Assembly (NCBI GenBank): GCA_035539135.1
Contig: DATLJD010000004.1
Coordinates: 1-26,292 of the forward strand
From: JABFWF01 sp035539135
Lineage (GTDB): Bacteria > Pseudomonadota > Gammaproteobacteria > Xanthomonadales > Xanthomonadaceae
Direction of reading: 5' to 3'
DNA: 26,292 nt
Position numbers and translations under genes: made by a program. Below the pieces are notes generated by a model. That model was given only the letters and a program-made list of their open reading frames with translations, searched no databases and was not told the DNA's origin. Every line of letters starts with the position of its first letter. Positions within the stretch are counted from its first letter, which is position 1. Shown one piece after another: positions 1 through 7,699 of the stretch.

Positions 1-21
1 GCAAGCCGCGAGGATCTTTCC

Positions 22-143
22 CGAGCGACCGGGAGGGCGGGGGTGTTGCGTCAGCGCGCCATGGATGGCGCGCGCCCGCATCTGGGCATGGATGCCCAGC
101 TAAGGGAAAAGCAATACCCCCGGCCTCCCGGGCGCGGGCCCGG
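22..143 (+). repeat. Structured intergenic repeat, copy A, with two AUGGAU-loop hairpins
   Basis: An outer stem pairs 29-49 with 111-131, 21 positions with one mismatch and one G.U. It encloses two perfect hairpins. The first has a 7-bp stem (54-60 with 67-73) and hexaloop ATGGAT at 61-66. The second has a 6-bp stem (82-87 with 94-99) and loop ATGGAT at 88-93. An AAGGGA follows at 102-107, and a GC-rich hairpin at 128-143 partly competes with the outer stem. Bases 22-91 recur identically, inverted, at 26223-26292. Each loop with its closing C-G gives CAUGGAUG, the CsrA/RsmA-type target sequence. It lies upstream of, and in the same sense as, the gene at 266. Function is inferred; it could instead be a REP-like DNA palindrome. 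Confidence 0.8.
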
Positions 144-232
144 ACTTGCCTGCCTTCCGACGGCTGGTCGGGCGCGCCGCGCCGGCATCGGCAGCACCAT
201 GCCTTTCGCGCGGCCGTCCGCCGCGCCTGCGC

Positions 233-238
233 TAGACT
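233..238 (+). promoter_or_regulatory. Predicted -10 (TAGACT) of the DUF6165-like gene
   Basis: TAGACT lies 27 bases before the ATG at 266. The same hexamer precedes kdkA (12481) and purT (21611), suggesting a local -10 variant. No clear -35 was seen. Confidence 0.45.
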
Positions 239-265
239 CGCCGCTTTCTCCCGGAACTCCGCGCG

Positions 266-676
266 ATGTCCGAAATCCTCGTCCCCGTTTCCTTCGGCGA
301 ACTGCTCGACAAGATCGCGATCCTGCAGATCAAGTCCGAGCGCATGACGGATCCCGCCAAGCTCGCCAACGTGCGCAACGAGCTGTCCGCGCTGGAGCGG
401 ACCTGGCTGGCGCACCCCGCCGCCGGCGGCGACGTGGTCGACCTGCGCGCGCAGCTGAAGCAGGTCAACGAGCGCCTGTGGGACATCGAGGACGACATCC
501 GCCGCAAGGAGCAGGCGCAGGCCTTCGACGAGGAATTCGTCCGCCTCGCCCGCAGCGTCTATTTCCAGAACGACGAGCGCGCCCGGATCAAGAAGGAGAT
601 CAACCTCGCGCTGGGCTCGTCCTACGTCGAGGAGAAGTCCTACCAGGACTATCGCAGCGGCGCAGCCGCGCCCTGA
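266..676 (+). CDS. DUF6165-like small cytoplasmic protein
   Basis: This 136-aa protein begins MSEILVPVSFGELLDKIAIL. It is hydrophilic and mostly helical, rich in Glu, Arg and Lys, with heptad-like stretches around residues 35-100 (ALERTWLA, LRAQLKQVNERLWDIEDDIRRKE). It has no signal peptide, membrane segment or recognisable catalytic motif. The opening resembles small proteins annotated as DUF6165, often found near surface-polysaccharide genes; that assignment is from memory. The ATG at 266 fits the start of similarity and the TAGACT -10 at 233. It converges on tsf, and the two share the bidirectional terminator at 696-725. Function is unknown. Confidence 0.75.
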   Translation: MSEILVPVSFGELLDKIAILQIKSERMTDPAKLANVRNELSALERTWLAHPAAGGDVVDLRAQLKQVNERLWDIEDDIRRKEQAQAFDEEFVRLARSVYFQNDERARIKKEINLALGSSYVEEKSYQDYRSGAAAP

Positions 677-695
677 TCCGCGGCGCGCAGGCAAG

Positions 696-725
696 AAAAA
701 ACCCGCGGTCGCCCGCGGGTTTTTT
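696..725. terminator. Bidirectional Rho-independent terminator
   Basis: A perfect 13-bp stem (696-708 with 713-725) has loop TCGC. The A-run on the left and T-run on the right make it work for the gene at 266 on the plus strand and for tsf on the minus strand, which converge here. Confidence 0.93.
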
Positions 726-747
726 CGTTACGCCACCAGCGCGACGA

Positions 748-1617
748 TCAGGCCAGGCCGGCCTGCTTCATCACTTCGGCGGCGAAGTCGTCGGCCTGCT
801 TCTCGATGCCCTCGCCGACGGCGAGGCGGACGAAGGACAGCACCTCGGCGCCGGCGGCCTTGAGCGCGGCCTCGACGGTGACGTTGGTGTCCAGCACGTA
901 GGGCTGGCCGGTCAGGCACATCTCGTTGATGGTCTTGGCGACCTTGCCCGAGATCATCTTCTCCAGGATCTCGGCCGGCTTGCCGGAATCCTTCACCTGC
1001 GCCAGCGCGATTTCCTTCTCGCGGGCGACGAAGTCGGCCGGCACGTGCGCGGGCGAGACGTAGGGCGGGTTCATCGCCGCGATGTGCATCGCCAGACCGC
1101 GCGCCAGCTCGGGATTGCCGCCCTTGACGTCGACCAGCACGCCGATGCGGCCGCCGTGCACGTAGGCGCCGATGGTGTTGGCGCTGTCCAGGCGCGCCAT
1201 GCGGCGGACCTGCACGTTCTCGCCGACCTTGGCGATCAGGGCCGAACGCGCTTCCTCCACGGTCTCGCCGGAGGGCAGTTTCGTCGCCTTCAGCGCGTCG
1301 ATGTCGGCGGCGTCGAGCGCGGCCTGGGCGACGGCCTCGGTGTAGGCGAGGAAGTTGGTGTCCTTGGCGACGAAGTCGGTCTCGGAGTTGACCTCGACCA
1401 GCACGGCCTTGCCGTCGGCCTGGGCCATCGCGATGCGGCCCTCGGCGGCGACGCGGTTGGCCTTCTTGTCGGCCTTGGCCAGGCCGCTCTTGCGCAGCGC
1501 GTCGGCCGCGGCCTGGATGTCGCCGTCGTTCTCGGAGAGCGCCTTCTTGCACTCCATCATGCCGGCGCCGGTGCGCTCGCGCAGTTCCTTGACCAGCGAA
1601 GCGGTGATTTCTGCCAT
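748..1617 (-). CDS. tsf: Elongation factor Ts
   Basis: This 289-aa protein is the guanine-nucleotide exchange factor that recycles EF-Tu from the GDP form during translation. It opens MAEITASLVKELRERTGAGM, the typical N-terminal UBA-like module that contacts EF-Tu. The family signature TDFVAKDTNF follows at about residue 80. Length is close to the usual 280-295. The ATG at 1617 matches the conserved start; an in-frame upstream extension runs through the intercistronic gap and is not expected to be protein. The gene follows rpsB in the conserved rpsB-tsf order, separated by 149 bp containing a hairpin. Its 3' end meets the bidirectional terminator at 696-725. Expression is presumably tied to rpsB. 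Confidence 0.97.
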   Translation of the reverse strand: MAEITASLVKELRERTGAGMMECKKALSENDGDIQAAADALRKSGLAKADKKANRVAAEGRIAMAQADGKAVLVEVNSETDFVAKDTNFLAYTEAVAQAALDAADIDALKATKLPSGETVEEARSALIAKVGENVQVRRMARLDSANTIGAYVHGGRIGVLVDVKGGNPELARGLAMHIAAMNPPYVSPAHVPADFVAREKEIALAQVKDSGKPAEILEKMISGKVAKTINEMCLTGQPYVLDTNVTVEAALKAAGAEVLSFVRLAVGEGIEKQADDFAAEVMKQAGLA

Positions 1618-1702
1618 TGCGGATACCTCGTTCGTATTCGTCGTCGGGGCCGGGCGCGCGTTCCGCGGAAAAGCGGGAAGGCGGGCTCCGTGCCGGGCCC
1701 GG

Positions 1703-1724
1703 AACGACAGGAATGGATGTCGTT
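1703..1724. other. rpsB-tsf intercistronic hairpin
   Basis: A perfect 7-bp stem (1703-1709 with 1718-1724) has an 8-base loop. In the sense of the genes (minus) no T-tract follows, so it is more likely a processing, pausing or partial attenuation site than a full terminator. On the plus strand the loop reads GGAATGGA. The rest of 1618-1766 shows no gene. Confidence 0.5.
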
Positions 1725-1766
1725 GCAGCGAAGCGGCCGCGCGCGGGCGCGGCCGCGGATGACCGC

Positions 1767-2597
1767 TTACTCGGCGGCCGGGGTCTCTTCGGCGGGCTTG
1801 GCCGCCTCGTCCTTCTTCGCCGCGGCCTTCCTGGCCGGCGCGCGACGGGCCGGCTTGGCCTCGCCCTCGGCGGCCTCGACGAACTCCTCCTCGCGCACGG
1901 AACCGGCCGACGGCGCGGCGGCCTTGCCCTCGAGCACGGCGTCGGCGGCGGCGCGGGCGTACAGCTGCACCGCGCGGATGGCGTCGTCGTTGCCCGGGAT
2001 CGGGTAGTCCACCAGCGCCGGATCGTAGTTGGTGTCGACCACCGCGACGACCGGGATGCCGAGCTTCTTGGCTTCCTGCACGGCGATGTTCTCGTGGCCG
2101 ATGTCGATCACGAACAGCGCGTCCGGCAGGCGGTTCATCTCCTTGATGCCGCCCAGCGAGGCTTCCAGCTTCTCGCGCTCGCGGCGCAGGGCCAGCACTT
2201 CGTGCTTGACCAGCTTCTGGAAGGTGCCGTCGGTCTCGCCGGCCTCGAGCTCCTTCAGGCGGCCGACCGACTGCTTGACGGTGCGGAAGTTGGTCAGGGT
2301 GCCGCCCAGCCAGCGCTGGGTCATGTACGGCATGCCGCAGCGCTCGGCCTCTTCCTTGATCGCCTCGCGCGCGGAGCGCTTGGTGCCGACGAACAGGATC
2401 ATGCCGCGCTTCTGGGCGATCGCCGAGAGGAAGTTCATCGCATCCGAGAAGAGCGGCATCGTCTTCTCGAGGTTGATGATGTGGATCTTGCCGCGGGCGC
2501 CGAAGATGTACGGGCCCATCTTCGGGTTCCAGTAGCGCGTCTGGTGGCCGAAGTGGACGCCGGCTTCCAGCATCTGGCGCATGGTGATCTGGGGCAT
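1767..2597 (-). CDS. rpsB: 30S ribosomal protein S2
   Basis: This 276-aa protein is the small-subunit protein S2, which binds at the head-body junction and works with S1. The start MPQITMRQMLEAGVHFGHQT and the motif RYWNPKMGPYIFGARGKIHI are diagnostic. FVGTKRSAREAI and LGIPVVAVVDTNYDP follow in the usual order. The core matches the roughly 240-residue family, and a C-terminal tail of about 35 residues rich in Ala, Lys and Glu extends beyond it, as in related bacteria. The ATG at 2597 is chosen over the upstream frame start because AGGAAA precedes it and homology begins there. It is divergent from map. Autoregulation by S2 through the long leader is plausible from other bacteria but not shown. 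Confidence 0.97.
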   Translation of the reverse strand: MPQITMRQMLEAGVHFGHQTRYWNPKMGPYIFGARGKIHIINLEKTMPLFSDAMNFLSAIAQKRGMILFVGTKRSAREAIKEEAERCGMPYMTQRWLGGTLTNFRTVKQSVGRLKELEAGETDGTFQKLVKHEVLALRREREKLEASLGGIKEMNRLPDALFVIDIGHENIAVQEAKKLGIPVVAVVDTNYDPALVDYPIPGNDDAIRAVQLYARAAADAVLEGKAAAPSAGSVREEEFVEAAEGEAKPARRAPARKAAAKKDEAAKPAEETPAAE

Positions 2598-2852
2598 TGC
2601 AGGATTTCCTGGATGGAGGAACCGGTCGCGCGCCCATGGGGCGATCGTGGTGCGACCTGTCACGCCCTCGGGGGGCGCGGGTTCCGGGGTTGGGCCTCCC
2701 CGCCGCCTCCGCTTCCGAACCCTCGAGAGGGCACCCCGGAGCGGGTGGTTGCGGCGGGTGTGGATTCGGCGGTGTCGCCCGCCGTGGCGCCTGGCCGGGC
2801 ACGGACGCCCAGCCAGCCGCGGGATTTTAGCGGATTCAAGCGGTTACGGGCA
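2598..2852 (-). promoter_or_regulatory. rpsB promoter and long 5' leader
   Basis: On the minus strand TTGCCC, an 18-base spacer and TAAAAT (2824-2829) form a good sigma-70-type promoter. Transcription from it would give a leader of about 220 nt before rpsB, with no convincing ORF. It holds several GC-rich hairpins, for example around the CTCGAG at 2720-2727. Such leaders carry S2 autoregulation elements in other bacteria; I could not match that consensus by eye. Confidence 0.6.
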
Positions 2853-2893
2853 AGCCGGGGCAGGGCCGGGGGCGCCGCGGGCCGCGGATGGGG

Positions 2894-2905
2894 GATAATG
2901 GCCGG
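2894..2905 (+). promoter_or_regulatory. map -10 (GATAAT), leaderless configuration
   Basis: GATAAT at 2894-2899 ends six bases before the map ATG at 2906. This leaves no room for a Shine-Dalgarno, so the transcript would start at or within a few bases of the start codon. No clear -35 is present. Confidence 0.6.
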
Positions 2906-3682
2906 ATGCCGATCATCCCGAAGACCCCCGCCGAGATCGAGAAGATGCGCGTCGCCGGCCGCCTGGCCGCCGAGGTGCTGCAGGTCGTCGCCCCGCACGT
3001 GAAGCCCGGGGTGACCACCGAGGAGCTCGACCGCGTCTGCCACGACCACATCGTCAAGGTGCAGCAGGCGATCCCCGCCAACGTCGGCTACAAGGGCTTC
3101 CCGGCGACGGTCTGCACCTCGGTGAACAACGTCATCTGCCACGGCATCCCCAGCCCGGCCAAGGTGCTCAAGGACGGCGACATCCTGAACATCGACGTCA
3201 CCGTGATCAAGGACGGCTGGCACGGCGACACCAGCCGCATGTACTACGTCGGCACGCCTTCGGTGATGGCGAAGCGGCTGGTGGAGACCACCCGCGAGGC
3301 GATGTTCCGCGGCATCCGCGCGGTGCGTCCGGGCGCGACCCTGGGCGACATCGGCCACGCGATCCAGGAGTACGCCGAGAGCCAGCGCTTCTCGGTGGTG
3401 CGCGAGTATTGCGGCCACGGCATCGGCCGCGTCTACCACGAGGATCCGCAGGTCCTGCACTACGGCCGCCCGGGCGAGGGCCTGGTGCTGAAGCCGGGGA
3501 TGACCTTCACCATCGAGCCGATGATCAACGAGGGCAGCCGCCACACCCGGCTGCTGCCGGACGGCTGGACCGTGGTGACCAAGGACCGCAAGCTCTCGGC
3601 GCAGTGGGAGCACACCGTCGTGGTCACCGACGACGGGGTCGAGATCCTGACCCGGCTGCCCGGCGACGACAACGACCCATGA
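2906..3682 (+). CDS. map: Type I methionine aminopeptidase
   Basis: This 258-aa cytosolic metalloprotease removes the initiator Met from nascent proteins. The pita-bread metal ligands are all present: D97 (NIDVTVIKDG), D108 (WHGDTSRMY), H171 (CGHGIGR), E204 (FTIEPMI) and E235 (QWEHTVVV), plus substrate-binding H79 (VICHGIP). Length and the opening KTPAEIEKMRVAGRLAAEVL are typical of type Ia enzymes. The ATG at 2906 is preferred over 2888 because it matches family starts and lies six bases after a GATAAT -10. The stop overlaps the glnD start (ATGA), so map, glnD and dapD form one transcription unit, as in other gammaproteobacteria. Confidence 0.97.
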   Translation: MPIIPKTPAEIEKMRVAGRLAAEVLQVVAPHVKPGVTTEELDRVCHDHIVKVQQAIPANVGYKGFPATVCTSVNNVICHGIPSPAKVLKDGDILNIDVTVIKDGWHGDTSRMYYVGTPSVMAKRLVETTREAMFRGIRAVRPGATLGDIGHAIQEYAESQRFSVVREYCGHGIGRVYHEDPQVLHYGRPGEGLVLKPGMTFTIEPMINEGSRHTRLLPDGWTVVTKDRKLSAQWEHTVVVTDDGVEILTRLPGDDNDP

Positions 3683-6300
3683 AGCCGTCCGTCGCCGCGG
3701 CCGCATTGCCGGCGGCGACGGATGCCGCCTGGGCCGCCGCGGCCCGCGCCCGCCTGCTCGCCGCCGACGCCGCGCTCGCCGAACGTTTCGACCGCGGCGA
3801 GGACGTCGACGCGCTGCTGCGCGCCCGCGCGGAGGCGGCCGATGCCCTGATCGCGGAAGCCTGGCGGCGCTGCGTTCCGGGACACGCGCCGCTGGCGCTG
3901 TTCGCGGTCGGCGGGTACGGGCGCGGCGAGCTGTTCCCGCAGTCCGACCTCGACGTCCTCGTGCTCGCCGAAGCCGATGCGCAGGCCGCGCACGGCGAGG
4001 CGCTGGCGCGGCTGTTCGCGCTGCTGTGGGACGCCGGCCTGCCGGTCGGCCACGCGGTGCGCTCGGCGGACGAATGCACGCAAGCCGCGCGCGCGGACAT
4101 CACGGTGCAGACGGCGCTGCTGGAGGCGCGCCCGCTGCAGGCCGACGACGCGGCCGCGCGGCGGATCGCGGACGCGATCGCGCCGGAGCGGATCTGGCCG
4201 CCGCGCGACTATTTCGTCGCCAAGCGCGAGGAGCAGCGCCAGCGCCACGCGCGCTTCGGCGACACCAGCGACAACCTCGAGCCCAACCTCAAGGAAGGCC
4301 CGGGCGGCCTGCGCGACGTGCAGACCCTGCGCTGGATGGCGCTGCGGGTGGCGGGCGCGCGCGACCTCGGCCAGCTGGTCGCGCTCGGCCAGCTCGGCGG
4401 CGACGAGCACGCGACCCTGGAACGCGAGCGGCGCGCGCTGGCGCGGCTGCGCTTCGGCCTGCACCTGGTCGCCGGGCGGCGCGAGGAGCGGCTGCGCTTC
4501 GACCACCAGAAGGCGCTGGCGGCGCGGCTCGGCTTCGAGGATGCCGCCGGCGCGCTCGCGGTCGAGCAGATGATGCAGGGCTTCTACCGCAGTGCCGCGC
4601 TGGTGCTGCGGATCAACGAACGGCTGCTGCAGCGCTTCGAGGAACAACTGGAAGGCGAGGGCACGCCGGAGCCGCTGGACGACGCCCACGAGCTGCGCCG
4701 CGGCTACCTCGCCGCGCGCGACGGCGACTGGCCCGCCCGCGATCCGGCGCGCATCCTCGCCCTGTTCGCCGCCTGGGCCGCGCAGCCGCGCATCCGCGGC
4801 CTGCATTCGCGCACCGCGCGCGCGCTGGCCGAGGCGCTGCCGGCGGTGCCGGCCTACGAAGACGCATCCCCGGCATTGCGCGCCGCGTTCCTGGCCTTGC
4901 TGCGCGGGCCGCAGCCGGTCGAGAGCCTGGCGCGGATGGCGCGGCTGGGCGTGCTCGGGCGCTGGATCCCCGCCTTCGCGCGGGTGTCGGGGCGGATGCA
5001 GTTCGACCTGTTCCACGTCTACACGGTGGACCAGCACACGCTGGCGGTGCTGCGCAACATCGCCGCGTTCGCCGCCGGCGTGCCCGATCCGCGCTTCGCG
5101 ATCGCGCACGAAGTCTGGCCGCGGCTGCGCAAGCCGGAACTGCTGTTGCTCGCCGGCCTGTTCCACGACATCGCCAAGGGCCGCGGCGGCGACCATTCCG
5201 AACTCGGCGCGGTGGATGCGCGCGCGTTCTGCGTGGCGCACGGGTTGTCGGAAGGCGACAGCGCCGTGGTCGAATGGCTGGTGCGCCGGCACCTGCTGAT
5301 GTCGGTGACCGCGCAGAAGCAGGACATCGCCGACCCCGAGGTGATCCACCGCTTCGCCGCCGAGGTCGCCGACCGCGAGCGCCTGGACCTGCTGTACCTG
5401 CTGACCTGCGCCGACATCGCCGGCACCTCGCCCAAGCTGTGGAACGCATGGAAGGACCGGCTGCTGGCCGACCTGTACACGGCGACCCGGCTGGCGCTGC
5501 GGCGCGGACTGGAGCACCCGGTCGCGGCGGAGGAGCGCGTGGCGGAAACGCGCGCGGCGGCATTGGCGCAGCTGGCGGGCTTCGGCGTCGACGTGGACGA
5601 GGCGCAGCGCCTGTTCGCGCGGATGCCGCCGGAGGCCTTCCTGCGCGGCCGCCCGGACCAGGTCGCGTGGCAGGCCACGGTGCTGCGCGGCAGCGCGTCC
5701 GGCGCGACCCGCGCCAGCGTGCGCGCGCTGGCGCGCTCGGCCGGCGCGCTGGAGGTGTTCGTGCATTCGCCCGACCGCGACGGCCTGTTCGCCGCGATCG
5801 TCGCCACCCTCGACCGCGCCAGCCTGGTGATCCAGCAGGCGCGCCTGCTGGACGGCCCCGGCGACACCGTGTTCGACACCTTCGAGGTGTTGCCGGCCGA
5901 AGGCCAGCGCGTGCTGCCCGCGGCCGAGATCGAACGCCGCCTGGTGCAGGCGCTGGCGGCGCCGTCGCTGGACGCGGTGAAACCGACCCGGCGCGCGCAG
6001 CCGCGCCACCTGCGCCATTTCCGGCTGGTGCCGCAGATCGGCTTCGGCGACACCGCCGACGGCCGCCGCACCGTGCTCAGCCTGGTCTGCACCGACCGCC
6101 CCGGGCTGCTGGCCGACGTCACCCGCACGCTGCGCGGCCAGCGTCTGCGCGTGCACGACGCCCGCATCGCGACCTTCGGCGAACGCGCCGAGGACGTGTT
6201 CCACATCACCGACGAGCGCGACCGGCCGCTCGACGACCCCCAACGCCAGGCCCTGCGCGAGGCGCTGCTGGCCTGCATCGACGGAGACAGTCCCGCATGA
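3679..6300 (+). CDS. glnD: PII uridylyltransferase / uridylyl-removing enzyme
   Basis: This 873-aa bifunctional nitrogen sensor uridylylates PII proteins (GlnB/GlnK) when glutamine is low and removes UMP when it is high. Domains in order: nucleotidyltransferase with GGYGRGELFPQSDLDVLVL (residues 78-96, catalytic DLD 90-92), the PII-UTase motif EPNLKEGPGGLRDVQ, an HD hydrolase domain with LFHDIAKGRGGDH (near 494-506), and two C-terminal ACT domains beginning near 694 and 802, which sense glutamine. Length fits the family (about 860-900). The start overlaps the map stop as ATGA; any frame extension upstream of 3679 runs inside map. Its stop overlaps the dapD start, implying translational coupling through all three genes. 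Confidence 0.97.
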   Translation: MKPSVAAAALPAATDAAWAAAARARLLAADAALAERFDRGEDVDALLRARAEAADALIAEAWRRCVPGHAPLALFAVGGYGRGELFPQSDLDVLVLAEADAQAAHGEALARLFALLWDAGLPVGHAVRSADECTQAARADITVQTALLEARPLQADDAAARRIADAIAPERIWPPRDYFVAKREEQRQRHARFGDTSDNLEPNLKEGPGGLRDVQTLRWMALRVAGARDLGQLVALGQLGGDEHATLERERRALARLRFGLHLVAGRREERLRFDHQKALAARLGFEDAAGALAVEQMMQGFYRSAALVLRINERLLQRFEEQLEGEGTPEPLDDAHELRRGYLAARDGDWPARDPARILALFAAWAAQPRIRGLHSRTARALAEALPAVPAYEDASPALRAAFLALLRGPQPVESLARMARLGVLGRWIPAFARVSGRMQFDLFHVYTVDQHTLAVLRNIAAFAAGVPDPRFAIAHEVWPRLRKPELLLLAGLFHDIAKGRGGDHSELGAVDARAFCVAHGLSEGDSAVVEWLVRRHLLMSVTAQKQDIADPEVIHRFAAEVADRERLDLLYLLTCADIAGTSPKLWNAWKDRLLADLYTATRLALRRGLEHPVAAEERVAETRAAALAQLAGFGVDVDEAQRLFARMPPEAFLRGRPDQVAWQATVLRGSASGATRASVRALARSAGALEVFVHSPDRDGLFAAIVATLDRASLVIQQARLLDGPGDTVFDTFEVLPAEGQRVLPAAEIERRLVQALAAPSLDAVKPTRRAQPRHLRHFRLVPQIGFGDTADGRRTVLSLVCTDRPGLLADVTRTLRGQRLRVHDARIATFGERAEDVFHITDERDRPLDDPQRQALREALLACIDGDSPA

Positions 6301-7199
6301 GCGAGCGCAAGCCCCGCAAGGCCACCAGGACGACCGCGCGGAAGAAGCCGGCGCCCAAGCCGGATCCCGGGCGCGTCGCCGACGAGCTGCGCTTCACCAT
6401 CGACAGCGCGTGGGAGCGGCGCACGATGCTCACGATCGACGAGATCGAGGGCTCGACCCGCCCGACCGTGGAACGCGTGATCGACGGCCTGGAAGCAGGC
6501 GAGTTCCGCGTCGCCGAACCGGACGGATCCGGTGGCTGGAAGGTCAACGAGTGGCTGAAGAAGGCCGTGCTGCTGTACTTCCGCGTGCACGAGATGGAAC
6601 TCATCGACGCCGATCCGGCGCCGTTCTGGGACAAGGTGCCGGCGCGCTTCGCCGGCTACGGCGAGGCCGAGTTCCGCAAGCTCGGCGCGCGGGTGGTGCC
6701 GGGCGCGATCGTGCGGCGCGGCGCCTTCGTCGGCAAGGACGTGGTGCTGATGCCGAGCTTCCTCAACATCGGCGCGCACGTCGGCGCGGGCACGATGGTG
6801 GACACCTGGGCGACGGTCGGTTCCTGCGCGCAGGTCGGCCGCCACTGCCACCTGTCCGGCGGCGCCGGCATCGGCGGCGTGCTGGAGCCGCTGCAGGCGA
6901 CGCCGACCATCATCGAGGACCACTGCTTCATCGGCGCGCGTTCGGAAGTGGTGGAGGGCGTCGTGGTCGGCCACCACAGCGTGATCGGCATGGGCGTCTT
7001 CCTCGGCCAGTCCACCCGCATCTACGACCGTGCGACCGGCGAGGTCAGCTATGGCCGCATCCCGCCGTACAGCGTGGTGGTGTCCGGCCAGTTGCCGGCG
7101 CCGGACGGCTCGCATTCGCTGTACTGCGCGGTGATCGTCAAGAAGGTGGACGCGCGCACGCGGTCGAAGACGTCGATCAACGATCTTTTGCGCGGGTGA
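6297..7199 (+). CDS. dapD: 2,3,4,5-tetrahydropyridine-2,6-dicarboxylate N-succinyltransferase
   Basis: This 300-aa enzyme transfers succinate from succinyl-CoA to tetrahydrodipicolinate, the fourth step of the succinylase route to meso-diaminopimelate and lysine. The C-terminal half is a left-handed beta-helix of hexapeptide repeats (GARVVPGAIVRRGAFVGKDV, then IGAHVGAGTMVDTWATVGSC). WKVNEWLKKAVLLYFR is a DapD hallmark. Before the conserved core there is an extra N-terminal tail of about 25 residues rich in Lys, Arg, Ala and Thr, absent from many relatives. The core might start later, but the ATGA overlap with glnD supports 6297. The product feeds dapE at 7700; dapC is not in the window. Confidence 0.96.
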   Translation: MSERKPRKATRTTARKKPAPKPDPGRVADELRFTIDSAWERRTMLTIDEIEGSTRPTVERVIDGLEAGEFRVAEPDGSGGWKVNEWLKKAVLLYFRVHEMELIDADPAPFWDKVPARFAGYGEAEFRKLGARVVPGAIVRRGAFVGKDVVLMPSFLNIGAHVGAGTMVDTWATVGSCAQVGRHCHLSGGAGIGGVLEPLQATPTIIEDHCFIGARSEVVEGVVVGHHSVIGMGVFLGQSTRIYDRATGEVSYGRIPPYSVVVSGQLPAPDGSHSLYCAVIVKKVDARTRSKTSINDLLRG

Positions 7200-7243
7200 G
7201 TCGCAGCGCCTCGTCGATACCTGTCGATAGCGGCAGCGGCGGC

Positions 7244-7327
7244 GAACGCCTGCCATGGATGGCCGGGCAGGACCCTCGACAAGCGAATGGTATTTCGCCA
7301 TGGATGGCAGGAACGCGTTTACGGAGA
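7244..7327 (+). promoter_or_regulatory. 5' UTR element B with two AUGGAU loops
   Basis: Between dapD and the ArsC-like gene, two GCC-ATGGAT-GGC hairpins occur, with loops at 7255-7260 and 7300-7305. CCTGCC at 7249-7254 can pair with GGCAGG at 7266-7271 or, alternatively, with GGCAGG at 7306-7311. The two foldings are mutually exclusive. Further GGA triplets lie at AGGA (7270, 7309), and the ribosome-binding GGAG at 7323-7326 ends six bases before the ATG at 7333. The loops match those of copies A, C, D and E, but no long outer stem is present. This looks like a CsrA/RsmA-type leader; that is inference. Confidence 0.6.
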
Positions 7328-7332
7328 ACAGG

Positions 7333-7689
7333 ATGACCACCACCCTCTACGGCCTCGCCAACTGCGACACCTGCAAAAAGGCCCGCAAGTGGCTCGACCG
7401 CTTCGGCGTCGCCCACGCCTTCGTCGACTACCGCGATCAGCGCCAGCCGCCGGAGACGCTGCTGGCCTGGAAGGACCGGCTCGGCGGCTGGGAGGCGATG
7501 GTCAACAAGTCCTCGACCACCTGGCGCAACCTGCCGCCCAACCGCAAGCAGCCGGAATCCGACGCCGAGTGGAAGCTGCTGCTCAGGGAATACCCGCAGC
7601 TGATCCGCCGCCCGGTGGTGGTGACCGACGACGGCGTGGTGACCCAGGGCTTCAGCGACAACGGCTTCAAGAAGCGCTTCGGGACCTGA
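7333..7689 (+). CDS. ArsC/Spx-family thioredoxin-fold protein (YffB-like)
   Basis: This 118-aa protein has the ArsC/Spx fold. The N-terminus MTTTLYGLANCDTCKKARKW carries the redox-active Cys region (CDTC, residues 11-14). It continues with RRPVVVTDDGVVTQGFSDNGF near the C-terminus, equivalent to the RP(V/I)V loop that follows the glutathione- or substrate-binding segment. Relatives adjacent to dapE (YffB in E. coli) are thought to act as glutathione-dependent thiol reductases, not arsenate reductases; the substrate is unknown. The ATG at 7333 is chosen because GGAG lies just upstream and homology begins there. An in-frame extension from 7255 would translate the hairpin element and is rejected. 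dapE begins 10 bases after its stop. Confidence 0.88.
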   Translation: MTTTLYGLANCDTCKKARKWLDRFGVAHAFVDYRDQRQPPETLLAWKDRLGGWEAMVNKSSTTWRNLPPNRKQPESDAEWKLLLREYPQLIRRPVVVTDDGVVTQGFSDNGFKKRFGT

Positions 7690-7699
7690 GGGGGCGGCG

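Noticed and set aside
43..2007. 654-codon open frame on the plus strand across rpsB-tsf
   Set aside because: It crosses a terminator, several genes and a structured repeat. Its product is low complexity and has no family features; it is antisense to rpsB and tsf.
3460..6243. 927-codon open frame on the minus strand, opposite glnD
   Set aside because: Composition is that of a GC-rich antisense shadow (His, Arg, Gln and Ala rich, no domain), while glnD on the plus strand has all family motifs.
4026..6296. Long upstream extension in the dapD frame inside glnD
   Set aside because: Arg/Ala/Gly-rich out-of-frame translation of glnD; dapD homology and the ATGA overlap place the start at 6297.
7255..7332. 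Upstream start for the ArsC-like protein beginning MDGRAGPS
   Set aside because: These codons are the hairpin element B itself; a proper ribosome-binding site and family homology put the start at 7333.
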